Positions 11,166-24,150 are shown, counted from the stretch's first letter. The stretch is DNA of 64,000 nucleotides from Pteria penguin (GCA_035048485.1 CM068588.1:25039118-25103117); one strand, 5' to 3'. Numbers and translations are program-made. The notes: generated from the sequence alone by a model not told the origin.

Positions 11166-13202
11166 CTGAACCTGAAAAGTCTGGTGTATACTGTGATAAG
11201 GGATGATCATGGTTTGTTTAGGAACAATAAGTATCAATAATATTATAATATCATGGCATAAGCGGCCCGACAAAACCACAACTAAATCAGAAAACCAACA
11301 CGATATTTACATCGCTTATAGGATAGATTTTCGGCCATTAGTTGCATGCGAATAATGTTGCAACTAGAACTGTTATAAAGAAAGTCAGTATGTTAAACAA
11401 TATGTCTTCGTTCAATTTTACATGATGTAAGCGGCCTAACGTCCAACAAAACACTTTTTGCTGAGATTTTCATTCTGACGTTAATGCTTTCATCATGAAA
11501 TCACAATACTTTGATGCATATTTGAGCGGTAGAACATCAAAGGTCGAATACTGCCCATTACATTATGTATTATTGGAGGACAGTGCAAATGTGCTGTCCT
11601 TTACATTTACAAAAAAAAAAAACCCCATCTTTGTTGCGGAATATTTTTTCATATGTACATATTCATAGATATTCTTAACAAAATGCATGGTTTTACACAA
11701 TGTAATTTCCTTTAACTTCCTCTGCCTAAAGTGACAACTCAATTTTGATACATAGTCGTTTATAAAGAGGGAAACATGCATCATGGAAACCTCTGTTAAG
11801 AAAAGACGGTTTACTTAAGTCAGTAATAATTTCCGTTGAGGATAGTATTCGCAATTAATACCAAAGTAAGAGATGAAAAATGATTAAAAGTAAGAAAATT
11901 CAAAGACCAAATATTCCCTGATAGTCTTATTTGTTATAAGTAAAGAACGAAGACGTATCAAAGGGTTAACTATATCTCGTAGTCCATGAAGTAATAGAAC
12001 AATATCGTGTACAGTGTTATATTCAGACAAGTGCGAACCCCAATTAGATCGAAGTGACACCAGGTGCCCGGGCGGAGTGAGCGTCCCTGGTTGCATGCAA
12101 CACCCGTTGCTAAAGTCCTGCAACAAAGTCGAGGAAGTAAATGCATAAATATACACAAATGAGCACAATTATCCTATTCATGGTATGAAATGCTGATAAA
12201 CTGATATTCCGGCGTCGGAACACTACATTTAAGATAAGGATTATCTAATGGAGCGCATCAAGTAAAAACAAAGATCATTTCATTGTTTTTCATCAAATAC
12301 TTCACAATTGTGAAAAAAGATCCACAAAACAAGACATGGGGAATGAAAATGTTGTCATTCACAAGCCACACCTGCATGCCCACAACATACTTGTACAAGT
12401 ACATAAATTAATCAGCTGATCACTAAAAAGCGCTCAATACTGCTTAGAAAGCATCACATCTACAAATCATCATAAATGGGATTTAGATGTCTACAACGCT
12501 TATTTTTTATATTTAGTTAAGTTCGATATCTTTACTTAAAATACTAAAACAATGTAGCTGATTTATTTTTAATTAAAGACAATATTTGCAATAATAAAAA
12601 GTCTCATATGTGATGATAAAAATAATTCAATGTAATTCGATGCCTCTTATTATGTATTGGTATAGCATGACACTCTAGGTATAAATTCGAAGGAGTGCCA
12701 TTGGATGTCCGAATTTCAAAGTCCATTGCAAATTTGGTGCTGCTTGTATTTGGTGCTGCTTGTATCAACAAAAACAATTTCGAATCCATGTTTCGAGACT
12801 ATGTGCCGGAAGGAGTCAGAGTCTGCTGCTTACAACTTTTCCTTAGAAACCTTTCAAGTTCGGTGATAATTTCATTTCGGTAATTTGTCTGATCAGTTAA
12901 ACTGGCGTCACTGTACATGATCGATATCATATCTCAAAGATGACTTCAATACTGTCAAGCGATTCCCTTGTATCGACTGTGAAACTTCCTAAGAAAAGAT
13001 CAACATTTCGTAGCAGGCCTAGGCCTGTGTGATTAGCTTATTTGTTTGTCGTCTGGTCCACAGAACAAAACACCCATAAGAGAAGCATGCATATAACGTG
13101 GCATGGTATAGCGTAAAGAGGTGAGAACGTCATAGATAGGATATTCCTCAGGAAGGGAAAAATAGTTATAAGAGAGTAAACGGAGGTGTGTAACTGACCA
13201 TC
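11166..13202. other. Intergenic or distal intronic DNA
   Basis: AT-rich, no recognised gene. A minus-strand frame at about 12604-12789 was considered and not accepted. If the exon at 13203-13493 is real, this stretch is 3' UTR and downstream sequence of the cadherin gene. Confidence 0.35.
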
Positions 13203-13493
13203 CTAGCCGATAGACAATATTAAGTCAAGGTGTGAGGCAGAATTGTCGCTCCCTGTCGAGTCCATGACCTCAAGTTCATCACATGACCGAGGTAGTTTAT
13301 AAAGGTGTGAATTATCTATGGACAGAGCGTTGTCAATACACCTATATGTATGAAAATTAACTGAGGTGCTAACTCGTTTTTCCCCATGACCAATTTGCAC
13401 GTTTATGGACTTACATGTACAGCAAGTACAAGATGTGGGATTTCTGGAGAGGGAAGTTGATTCAAACTGGCTTTCGGGATATTTTGGATGCAA
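13203..13493 (-). CDS. Possible 3' terminal exon (cytoplasmic tail) of the cadherin gene
   Basis: Minus-strand frame of 96 codons opening right after a plausible acceptor (TATATACAATCAG) and ending in TAG. It encodes a hydrophilic tail-like peptide with a Cys cluster (CTCCTCK) and an acidic Ser-rich end (DELEVMDSTGSDN). It lies on the same strand, about 10 kb downstream of the transmembrane exon. Against a direct link: that exon ends in phase 2 and this frame opens in phase 0, so at least one more exon would be needed between them. An alternative frame from the same acceptor runs 29 codons. Transcript data would decide. Confidence 0.3.
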   Translation of the reverse strand: MHPKYPESQFESTSLSRNPTSCTCCTCKSINVQIGHGEKRVSTSVNFHTYRCIDNALSIDNSHLYKLPRSCDELEVMDSTGSDNSASHLDLILSIG

Positions 13494-14600
13494 CTGATTG
13501 TATATAGTTATAGGAAAGGCATGATGACTCTTTATATTGGAAGTATGGGAAATTTGGCAATATGTATGAAGACAATGCTGACGATTTAGACCGATCTTAA
13601 CGATGCCACTTTTTTTTATTAAGTTTCATTAATACAAAAGAAGATCAAAGGACAGACTTAACCCATGAAAAGTACAGAAATGTTTTTGACAAAAGCATTA
13701 ACGACGCATTTACACAGTTAATTGACATATGCAATGTATTGGCGTGGGTAATCGGTTTGCGGACAAGGTTTTTTAGACTTACTCATAACGTATTAAAGAA
13801 AGAAAGCATCTAACGTGGAACAAGTACAAGACAGCTGATTATATAATGTAAAGTTTTCCTTCAATGTTGTATTTTATTTTCTGTTACTAATTCTATTATA
13901 TAATATTTGCAAACGTAAACTATAATACCACACTCATATTCCTTTGAAGTGAAGTATTTTCAGGGGCATTGAAGGAAACCTCTCCAATAAATAATTAAGA
14001 AGATGTTGGCAACAAACACAATATCTATAGAGAATACGACATAATATACATTATCTATAGAGAAAACGACATAATATTCATTATTGGCAATTTCGCAAGT
14101 TTTATTGACTTCCATAAACAGGGAAAGCTCTCTTAAAGGTCAGATTCTTTGCCATTTCAACAAAATTACTTGCAGACCTTAAAAAATAAGAACAAAGATT
14201 ACTGCAGACATGACAACTGACACGTGAAACAAGTTTCGCAATTCGATCGTTCATCGTACCAAATGTTTAGGATAAAGAATGCAGTATATGAAGCTTTTTA
14301 CGTTTTAATATTTTCTTCTTTACAAAAATCGGAACAGAGTGTTAAAGAGGGCATATCTATAATACGGGATGATTGTGTTCCTGTGCTGCATAAGAATGTT
14401 CATACATATAATTTCATTTTTACATCTTTCGGATTGTTGGGTCATATCAGGTTTTTATGTAAATATAACGTTCTTTCTTATTTCGGCCTTTTTTTATTCA
14501 GCCACTGGCTCTAGCTGGTTTAAGCTATTATGACAGAAATTTCATGTAAAAACATAGATTTTTCAGCAATTCACTAAAATATGCCTTGGCATGTTTTAAT
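13494..14600. other. Non-coding DNA
   Basis: Nothing recognised, apart from two near-identical short stretches (AGAGAANACGACATAATAT) at about 14030 and 14060. Confidence 0.35.
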
Positions 14601-14620
14601 TCTTATTCTTATTTATTTTT

Positions 14621-14643
14621 TGGGGGGGAGGGGGGGGGGGGGG
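14621..14643. repeat. poly-G tract
   Basis: Long G run interrupted once by AG. A homopolymer, where the assembly may be unreliable. Confidence 0.85.
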
Positions 14644-14729
14644 CAATATATGTATATCTAATTATGTGATATCAGATTGCTATACATATATCAATATTAG
14701 TTGACCTTCTGATAACAAACAAAATCAAA

Positions 14730-15260
14730 ACCACCTAAGGATAACAAAGAGTTTTCATCATACCCGAACCCAGGATAGCAAAGGCATAACCAAAGTCAAT
14801 CCAAAGAAGACCCCGGGATGACAGGGTATAATCAGTCCTAATACAAGGATGACAAAGGCATAAGCTAGTGAACCCCACGATAGCAAGTGTATACGCAAAC
14901 CCGATATCAGAATTGCAAAGACATACTCAAAGCAGCCCACTCCAGGATCCAGGATAACAAAGAGAAATCAAACACGACCAAGGATAGCAAAAACATTACA
15001 AAATATACATAATAGTAAAATACATAAAACGTATAAGCAATAATAATCTCTGGATAACAAAGCATAATCAAAATGACCCTGTATAGCGAAGGCATAATTA
15101 AATCCGACCAAGAATAGCATAATTAAACGCGATCCCAGACAAATTAAACATAATGCATGATCAAACCAGAGTCAGAACGGCAAAAAGCATCTTTGAAAGT
15201 GATTCCCAGAAAGTAAATGTATAATCAAATCAGAAACGTAAAATATGAAAAAGCAGTAAG
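14730..15260. repeat. Degenerate tandem array, ~35-bp unit
   Basis: Recurring, strongly diverged motif of the form AGGATARCAAAGGCATAATC followed by AAACCCGACC-like sequence, about a dozen copies. The hydrophobic minus-strand frames here come from the repeat. Confidence 0.7.
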
Positions 15261-15299
15261 ACCAGACTTAAAATCATTCAGTAAAATCCAAGCAGTAAA

Positions 15300-16530
15300 G
15301 TGGAATAAAGCAACTTTCAGAATAAATGTGTAAATTGTTTACATCATATAATATGATATATTGTTAACGATGCATCTTAAGCGCAGGAAATGAAAGTTTC
15401 TTACACAAAACACATAAACCAGGGCACCTTTGCGTACATCTTAATTTAATATTATGTCAACTGTCTGACAATCTCAAGGTTATAAAGCTATTAGCTAATA
15501 GAGTATCACCAACATCTGACTAGGAATGTCAAAAGCGATTAGCATTATACAGTTAAAGAACATGCTGTTATCTGTGAACAATTATAAATAATAAATCAGA
15601 AAATGAATCAGATGTGCCATGTTAATCAGAATTTTTTGTTAGTCATTTCTGTATTGTTAATCATATTTTTGCTCCTTCTATTCCTTCTATTTTTGTAAGT
15701 TGCTTTCAATTACAACATTCTTCACTTTCAGCATACTGACTTTGAAAATCACCTAGGAGACTCTTTATTAAAAAATGCGCATCTGTTACTCGGAATAAAT
15801 ATTGAATTATTTGTTCCCTATAGCTACGTATGATTTGACCTCATTTTTGCGATTTTCTTGTTTCCTCTGAAGTGTGGAGTTCGTTAAAAGTTCATCACAT
15901 GGGACCTACTTAACTGAAAATAATTACCACAAAGACATGAAACAACTTTGCGCAAACTTCACCGTCAATAAATTTATTGATTTGCCAATATATATGATTG
16001 ACTTATTTGTTAAATAATAGCCGATGTTACATTTTTATACTCACGACTTTTAACTACCAATAACATCGTTGTGACTATCGGCGAATTGCGGGTATGGCTA
16101 GTCGGCGGGGGTAAGTTACTCTAACAAGTTACATGATTCCACATTCGAATCTCCTTATACTTCCTCATTGTTTTTGATTTTGTTATAACAGATGGATAAT
16201 GATATTATTCAACCTTTTTATTACTTAAATTTTGTGTGTATTAGAATATATTTTGTGTTTATCTGTATGTTGGGGGACAAACAGGAGATATTCCTCTCTC
16301 ATGTTCTCGCCTCTGATTCTCATATGTCAATTATGTTCAGCAAAAAATAACCAGTCATTGCCGGCCTATTTGACCTCACAGTTCTAATTTACGTTTTTCA
16401 ACAACTCATATGTGTACAAATACCGATAAATAAAGACACAAAACATTGAATAAGAATTCTTGTCAATCAAATGATAATGCAATAATGGTTTCATTTCGTG
16501 TAAATATAAAAATGCTATATGTATTTGCAA
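15300..16530. other. Non-coding DNA
   Basis: AT-rich, no gene or repeat recognised. Confidence 0.4.
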
Positions 16531-16554
16531 GGGCGTAGGAGAAGGGGTGGCAGC

Positions 16555-16627
16555 GGGGGCACGTGCCCCCCCCCCTCCACTTTGAAAAGGGGGGGGGGGC
16601 ACAAACATGTTTGTGCCCCCCCCCCCC
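16555..16627. repeat. Two perfect G/C-run palindromes
   Basis: 16555-16570 is a perfect 16-bp palindrome (GGGGGCACGTGCCCCC). 16589-16626 is a perfect 38-bp palindrome: 11 G, then CACAAACATGTTTGTG, then 11 C. It follows a GGGCGTAGGAGAAGGGG stretch, and a poly-C plus GAGCTACGCCACTG end lies at 17642-17673. The whole 16.53-17.68 kb interval may be one decayed element. Confidence 0.85.
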
Positions 16628-16954
16628 ATTTTTAGAGTAATATTTAAAGTTTAAATAATCTTAAATAAGACATTTTAAGCGAAGTAAATCTATTTTCTTT
16701 TATATTTTTAATGTCTGATTTCTAATCCGTAACTACAAAATTACGGATAAGGTTTTCTGTTTTACTGGCGGTTGATGTATCCTGATTATGCAACATGTTG
16801 CAACAATAGAAAGTTTCGCGAACAAAATATCTTTCAGCTTATGCATTAGTCTTCCATTGTAAGTATTTATCATGTTTTGAATGATACTATACAAGTCCGA
16901 GATTATGCAATAGAGTCGCATTATTATAGTTTGCTCTTATCTGAAAGATATAAG

Positions 16955-17170
16955 CAGGTGTAGCCCAGTGGATGAGTTGTTCAGCTTGTGACCAAGAGGT
17001 CCGGGGCTTACCGGTGCTCTGTCTTTCGGATGAGACTCTGACTGATAACGTGTCTGACATTCAAGTTGCAAGACAATTCGTCAGCAAGAAAGAGCACCGT
17101 GAACCTCTCTTTGGAAAGTATTAAAAGGTGAACATTGTAACATGATGAGCAGCCACGGACCTTTAATTTG
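16955..17170 (+). mobile_element. Degenerate tRNA-derived SINE (family A-like)
   Basis: GTGTAGCCCAGTGGATGAG and TGTCTTTCGGATGAGACTCT match the head and middle of family A. The remainder is decayed. Confidence 0.55.
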
Positions 17171-17394
17171 CATACCACCCAGTAAACTTGTGCATAAAAG
17201 TGTGAAATAAAAATAAATACACTGTAACATTTTTTGTTGCTGATTAGTAGCCATAGTAGTCACTAAAGCACTAAAGTAAATAATTCGTCTTTTATTTAAT
17301 CATTCAGAGCAAAGATGTATACTTTAAGACTATACTTTCCTGTTCAGAGAGAGAAATTGGAATAAATTCAAACTGAAGTTTTTTTATGCACCGG

Positions 17395-17560
17395 ATCGAA
17401 AGATCTGGCGCATATTGTTTTTGTCCTGTCTGGTGGCTGTTGTAAACCTTCGCCATAACTTTTGAACCGTAAAAGATAGACTTCATATTTGGCATGCATA
17501 CTACACTAATGAAGCCCTTTCAATTGACACCGGACAAGGTCAATGACCTTGAGACCTTCA
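17395..17560. repeat. Fragment of a dispersed repeat (AACTTTTGAACCGT type)
   Basis: Contains TTTTTGTCCTGTCTGG, AACTTTTGAACCGTAAAAGA, TTCATATTTGGCATGCATAC and CAAGGTCAATGACCTTGAG. I recognise this as a style of dispersed repeat common in bivalves. A looser relative with Tc1-repeat-like TCTGTCTGTCTG lies at about 43370-43560. Confidence 0.4.
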
Positions 17561-17679
17561 CTGTGACCTCTGTGCTAAAAATAGCTTTTTCGGACTTTGT
17601 TGCCGCTGGGGACACTTTTTTTCACTTTTGGAAGGTTGTGCGCCCCCCCCCCCCCTACTACGAGCTACGCCACTGATTT

Positions 17680-18540
17680 GTGTCTTTAGTGTGCAAATTA
17701 GTGTGTTTTCAGTGTTTTAATATTATCAAGAGAATGCACATACCGAGGGGGAAAATAAATTGTAAGAAAACACAGGGCAGAGAGGCACAATCCTTAAGAA
17801 TATCAAAGCAGACTACCTACGTTTTCTTAAACCAGGATAACAAACAATGCTACTTCATAGACCATATTAAGTTAAAATAAACCGGCCTGTGTTAGTTCGT
17901 GTAAATATACTTGTTGCAAATTTACTTACTATTTCGCTGTTCTTCTCACTTAATACTGATGACATTGGAACTGGAAAAAATTTATGCATTATCATTATTA
18001 TTTATTATCAGATATAATAATATAATAACATTCATACCAGTTATGACTTTCAACGGATTTTGACAACGGTTATACAATCATCATCTATTCACTTGCATAA
18101 CCTATCGGCATTATGATAATGTTATAAATACCCATACTTTCTGTCTATTATCATAGATAATCCTTTCAGACTACTGAATGGTATCGTAGCATTGTATGTT
18201 GTATAATATTACATTTGAGATAATCACCATAGAGTAATGGGCATCTTCTAATGAACAGTCATTAACATTACTATATTGCAACGTCATTGAATTAAAAGAA
18301 TTTCTACCTAGGGCAAAACATGAAGCCCCAGATCACACTCCAACTCATCACTTCTCGGGATATATACTTTAGATAAATTCTTAGTGTACAGTATTCAGTT
18401 ACAAATTAAAAAAATTAAAGTTTTTATGTATATAAGAGTGACATATTTCCATTATCTGATTACACAGAACTGAATAATATGTGAAGTCTTCCTTGTATGC
18501 AGCATAATTTTCTTAGGAGAAGTTCACGTGCTGATAATGC
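17680..18540. other. Non-coding DNA
   Basis: AT-rich, nothing recognised. Confidence 0.4.
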
Positions 18541-18544
18541 TAAA

Positions 18545-18985
18545 TATTAAAACATATAAACGTTGTAATTTTGAGCACTGAATGCATATTTCGACAACTT
18601 ACGTCTCATTAGTGATGCTCATGGCCGACTGACAGGAATTTTAATAATATATGAATATTTGCAGAGCAGAGTTAAAACCAAAGTGGCAGTAAAAGTCAGT
18701 CAAAGAATAAATCTAAGGACATAGCTATGCATGAAGAAGATATCCCGTAGTTTTAGAGTGGTTCACAAAATTTCATGACTGAAAATTTAAAGTATTTATT
18801 TTACGTCAGTTCAAAAGTACTGAAAAAATAGACTGTCCTCGGGCACTACCAGTCCACCAGCAGCGACACCGTCTTAGTGATAGCAATTATTAGAAGATTT
18901 ATACGTTATAATTTTGTGCACCAGGCTCGTATTTCGATAACTAATGTCTCTTCAGTGATGCTCGTGGCTGAATAATCGCAATTCT
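18545..18985 (+). repeat. Recurrent dispersed module, copies 2 and 3
   Basis: Copy 2 (about 18545-18690) has GCATATTTCGACAACTTACG and ends in GAGTTAAAACCAAAG. Copy 3 (about 18900-18985) has TCGTATTTCGATAACTAATG and TCTCTTCAGTGATGCTCGTG. Both match the module at 3690. Confidence 0.7.
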
Positions 18986-19244
18986 AATTGGAAAAGCAGA
19001 AGCAGATGTCTGATTTTCTGTCAACAAGCAGAATTCATCTGAAGCAAAACAAGTTTTGGAACCGTTCATACCCTAACTAATTTCTTGTATTGAAAGATCT
19101 TTGGTGCATAAAATTTGTTGTTCATTAGTTATTTGATGTATGACATTCAAGGATCCCTGGTGCTGTCACAGTGCCATTAACAAGAAAATATCACTGGGGT
19201 ATTCATGGACCCTTGGTGCTGTCACAATGCTACTTACAACTTAC

Positions 19245-19305
19245 GACTAAAGAGATATAAGTTGTCGAAATGCGCATATGGTGCACAAAATTATAACGCA
19301 TATAT
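19245..19305 (-). repeat. Recurrent dispersed module, inverted copy 4
   Basis: AAGAGATATAAGTTGTCGAA then ATGCGCATATGGTGCACAAA is the reverse complement of the module core. It lies just left of the 59-bp array, while a direct copy lies just right of it at 21428. Confidence 0.7.
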
Positions 19306-19329
19306 GCTTTGATATTTATTAAAACAAAA

Positions 19330-21420
19330 TATCACCCGGAACATTCATGGATCCTCCGTGATGTCAGTAATACTCACAACTACGTATCACGGAGGAAATT
19401 CATTATCTTTCAGTGCTCTATCACTGTGATACTCTCAATAACTATTACGATAATTCTTCGTGGACCCAATACTCCACGTCCATGATATTCACAACATTCA
19501 TAATGAATACTGACCCCACTGCTTTATCACTTTCAAGAATATATCACAATGGACAAATATGGAGCACATTGTTTTTATCACTGTTATTACGAACAATGTA
19601 TCACAGTGAACATATATAAAGCACAATCCTCTATCACTGCACATATGACACAACAGCATATCATAGAGGACATACATGGAGTACAAAGTCATATCACTGA
19701 AATTCATAAAAATGTATCACAATGGACAAACATGGGGCACATTGTTCACAACAACGTATCGCAGTGGACATGCATAAAACAGTGCTCTATCACTGTACAT
19801 ATAAATACTCACATTAGCAAACATGGAGGACATACATGGAACACAGTACTATATCACCGTGATACCCATAAAAATGTATCCCAATGGACATACACTGAGT
19901 ACATTGTTTTATCACTGTGTTATTCTCAACAACGTATCACAGCGCGTTCTGTCACTGTGAAACTCACAACAACATATCGCGGTGGGTATTCATGAAACCA
20001 AGGTGTTATAATCACTGTGATACTTGCCCCTAGGTCTTTATCACCCTGATGCTCACAACAAAATACCACAGAGGACATACGTGGAGCACACTGCTCTATC
20101 TCTGTGGTACTCACAACAAAATATCACAGTGAACATACATGGAGCACAGTGCTCTATCACTGTGAAACAACAAAATATCTCAGTGGACATATATGGAGCA
20201 CAGTGCTCTATCATTGTAAATGTCACAACAATATATCACAGTAGATATGCATCAAGCACAGTGTTCGATCAGTGTGAAACAACATCACGGTGGGCATTTC
20301 AGGTGCGATAACAACGGTGATACTCTCTTTAACGGTGCAAATTTATTGACCCAAATTTTTGTATCACTGTAAAACTCACAACTCATAAACTTATCACGGT
20401 GGAACCTAGCTGCTATAATCATTGTGATATTAACTGTACCGTTAGGGATTCATTAACCCCAAGGTCTCGATCAATATGATACTCACAGCAGGTTATCACG
20501 GTGGGCATCCATTGATCTCAAGGTCTCTATCACTGAGATATTCACAACAGCTTATCACGGTGGGCATCCATTGCCCCAAGGTCTCTATCACTGAGATACT
20601 CACAGCAAGTTATCACGGTGGGCATTCACTGACCCCAAGGTCTCTATCGCTAACAGACTCACAACAGATTATCACGGTGGGCATCCGTTGACCCCAAGGT
20701 CTATATCACCGAGAAACTCACAACAGCTTATCACGGTGGGCATCCATTGTCCCAAGTTCTTTATCACTAAGATACTCACAACAGATTATCACGGTGGGCA
20801 TCCATTGACCCCAAGGTCTCTTTCACTGAGATACTCCATTGACCCCAAAGTCTCTATCACTGAGATACTCACAGCAGGTTATCACGGTGGGCATCCATTG
20901 TCCTAAGTTCTTTATCACTAAGATACTCAAAACAGATTATCACGGTGGGCATCCATTGACCCCAAGGTCTCTTTCACAGAGATACTCCATTGACCCCAAA
21001 GTCTCTATCATTGAGATACTCACAACAGATTATCACGGAGGGCATCCATTGTCCCAAGTTCTTTATCACTAAGATACTCACAACAGATTATCACGGTGGG
21101 CATACATTGACCCCAAAGTCTCTATCACTATGATACTCACAGCATGTTATCACGGTGGGCATCCATAGACCCCAAGGTCTCTATCACTGAGATACAACAG
21201 CTTATCATGGTGGGCATCCAATGAACCCAAGGTCTCTATCACTGTGATACTCACAGCAGGTTATCACGGTGGGCATCCATTGACCCCAAGGTCTTTATCA
21301 CTGAGATACAACAGCTTATCATGGTGGGCATCCATTGACCCCAAGGTCTCTATCACTGAGATACAACAGCTTATCATGGTGGGCATCCATTGACCCCAAG
21401 GTCTCTATCACTAAAATATC
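19330..21420. repeat. Minisatellite array, ~59-bp unit
   Basis: Left half degenerate (units with TATCACAGTGGACATACATG), right half (20480-21420) regular, with TATCACGGTGGGCATCCATT repeated every 58-59 bp, then CCCCAAGGTCTCTATCACTG. Later copies show unit-length variants. Many units contain TATCACTGTGATA, a 13-bp dyad. Several plus- and minus-strand frames cross it, but indels break any frame and I reject coding. Confidence 0.9.
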
Positions 21421-21427
21421 ACTAAAA

Positions 21428-21562
21428 ATATAGAACATATATACCTTTTAATTTAGCATATGCGCATGGGCACTTATGTCTCTTCAGTGATGCTCGTGGC
21501 CAAATGATTGGAATTCTCAAAATATATAAATATTTGAAGAGCAGTGTTGAAACCAAAATGAT
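21428..21562 (+). repeat. Recurrent dispersed module, copy 5
   Basis: ATAGAACATATATACCTTTT, ATGCGCATGGGCACTTATGT, TCTCTTCAGTGATGCTCGTG and AGTGTTGAAACCAAAATG, in the same order as copy 1. It directly abuts the end of the 59-bp array. Confidence 0.75.
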
Positions 21563-23814
21563 ACTCACAATAATTTATCAGGACTGACATTCAAGTATCC
21601 TTTGGAGGAGCAAGCATATATAAATGTATGGACTATTTTTACTATCTCACTTGTATAACTCGCATACTGTTGGATTCTAGATCTGCACTGCATATTGCTC
21701 GATATTTATTCTGAATCAAGCATAAAAAGAGTAAACGTATGTGAAGAAAACAAGAACAGAAATTCCTCCAGTCTACGGAAAGAACAAGACAAGTATTTAC
21801 TTATTCAAGACAGATGGTAAACGATAGATAGTGAAGAACATGCACTGTTGTTAGTGATGACATGATGCAGCTTCCTGTACAGAGCGTTACGGTAATTGGT
21901 ATGTCATTGATGGCTAGTATAAGTATTTTCTCATTAAGATTTATTGAACTGTAAGGGAATCCGTTTACTATCTTAACTTTGAGCGATTTACGACTCTTAA
22001 ATTAGCTTGGTGTGCACCAATATCCTGCTAGTTTTGCATGCTAATGTAAATCACGTGTTTGGACACACTAGCACGACCTCTCAACAATAAATCATTAATA
22101 TTATTTGAACCCTAAATTGAACCTTTTATACCAAAATGCAAACAATTTTTCATTTTGCATTCTTTAATTCTGGTTGATTATTCTTCTTACTTTACTGGGG
22201 CCAAAATTTCAAATGTGATACCAGTTCACCTAGTCACAATGTGTATAAACTTGATGAAACTTTATCCTTAGTCTTGAGATATTAAGATACTTGGCTGCTT
22301 CTTTCAACCATACCTTTGGCACAACCTAGGCAAAGCCTGTCGCCTTCTCCTGACGTCCCTGAGATGATAGTAAGTCTTCCGGATGATTATTTTTTGATTG
22401 TTCGGTGTTATTTGCCGTTATAAGGTATACGATTTTCGATTCTCATACAGTGTTAAACCATCTTTTATACGTATTGTTATACTACCTAAGTACTGTCTTC
22501 ATCTAAAGACATTCACCGCGGAGAATGTTGGCCATCAGGAAACCTTTACACCTTGTGGTCCATGTCCACCGTAATATCATGATGGATTTGCATGTGTGAC
22601 TTTTGTATTTGACATTTTGGTTGATGTATAATTACATTTTTATTATGAAACTAATAAAAACTTTTATACATCAGATTCATTTCAGAATATTGATTATAGG
22701 AACAATAGTTATTGTGATTCCTAAACAATGTATTCCCGATAGTAATCTTGCTATTATATTTCCTAATTCCTACGGGCGCCCTTACATGTATGAAATCACT
22801 CTCATGGATGAGAGTTGCTTATTATTGAATTTGCAACAAATGCTTTATTTCATTTGGTTAATGTTAGGGCCGATTATGTAAATCTGCGCTCGACGGTAAT
22901 AGTAAATAATAAAAGAGTTCCCAATGTTTAAATGATCAGCAATTGCAAAACTATATGAACTAGATTGATCCAAAAGGAACAAATATACCCCGAGGCAAGA
23001 TGGGTAGAAAAAATAATTCATCCAAAGATACATCACTGGTATAAGTATAATGAATGTCCCACTTATACATTTTTAGATACTTACTTTGTTAACCTTCTGA
23101 ACCAGACAAACGGACGGATAAGTTAATTCATGTATATCCTTCAAACTTTGTTTGCAGGAGAGGGGTGTTATTATAATAAAAACAAAAATGTGTAAAAACT
23201 AATGTTAAACTACAACTGTGCTCATTGGACACAAACTTCCAATACAGATGATATTGGTTGATTTTATCCCACTTGTGACTAATGTGTCCGGGAACTCAAT
23301 GGTCTGTAAAATGAAGACCCAAAATGTTAGATGAGGTAAGCCGATTTCAGAAGGATACACCTATTATGACGTCATTATTGTGCGAAAATAGAGTCGTTCA
23401 AACACAGCAATCATCATCATTGTTTTATGTCATATGCGGATAAGTGTAGGTGCTATGATAAGTAGTGAAAACTCAATGATCACCACTATGGGGAGTGGAA
23501 GGGTTAAATCTCACTTCACGTGCACACAATTTTGTTCGTTTCTCTCGGGTTAAGGTGTCGCTATTCATTCCCCATTTTGTGAATGGTTAAAATGGTAGTG
23601 GTAATACCAACCTTTCTTCTTATTATGATTCTCGTCTTCTTCTCTGTCAAAACTGAAAGCATATAGCAGTACGAAATTTCAAGTAATTCGTTCAATGGAT
23701 TCTGAGAGAATTTTTCAACATGATCAGTACACTCAGTAAACTTAGAAAGACGTCTAGAAGTTAGAAATAGAACAATCATAAGTAAAGGAGATGAAAATTA
23801 AAGTAGAAACATAC
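21563..23814. other. Intron or downstream DNA of the cadherin gene
   Basis: No firm gene. A 45-nt minus-strand segment at 22314-22358 has an acceptor-like CATCTCAG, a donor-like AAAG|GTATGG and a reading phase that fits the transmembrane exon (starts with one base). It would add a basic juxtamembrane peptide, but it is too short to call. Confidence 0.3.
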
Positions 23815-24150
23815 TTGTACTGTCGTCCTCTCGTGCAGAGGAAATACGTCACTAATATCACTATCAACAACACTATGCTGGCCCCAATCGTGCATAAGAC
23901 AGCTATCCCGACAGTAGTGCTGGGCCATGACGCTTCAGAATCGGTTGATGACGTTCCGGTAGAGGGATGTACTGACGTCACTGGAAACGTGGCAAAACTT
24001 GGCGTTGTCAGCACAGCAGATGGAGTGCCGTCAGCTGTCTCCCGGACGACATTAAGTATATTGTCCTGAGACATGAATGACTTAGTTCCTTCGATTCCTC
24101 CGATGACATCGGTGCTTTTGTCATTTACGACATACACTATGGATTCAGAC
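23815..24150 (-). CDS. Cadherin exon K, juxtamembrane stalk and transmembrane helix
   Basis: Acceptor CTTTTATTCAG, donor TACAA|GTATGT. The split Arg codon fits exon J. It encodes a Ser/Thr/Pro-rich, probably glycosylated stalk (VHPSTGTSSTDSEASWPS), then one hydrophobic helix (VGIAVLCTIGASIVLLIVIL and on to VTYFLC), then a basic stop-transfer CTRGRQYK. This gives a type I membrane topology. The exon ends shortly after the helix with two bases of a codon, so a cytoplasmic exon must follow. Confidence 0.85.

Noticed and set aside
12604..12789. Minus-strand 61-codon frame (MDSKLFLLIQAAPNTSSTKF) considered as a further cadherin tail exon
   Set aside because: No convincing acceptor, a stop just upstream, and an AT-driven composition at its end.
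14758..15095. Hydrophobic minus-strand frames resembling membrane proteins
   Set aside because: Produced by a degenerate ~35-bp tandem repeat.
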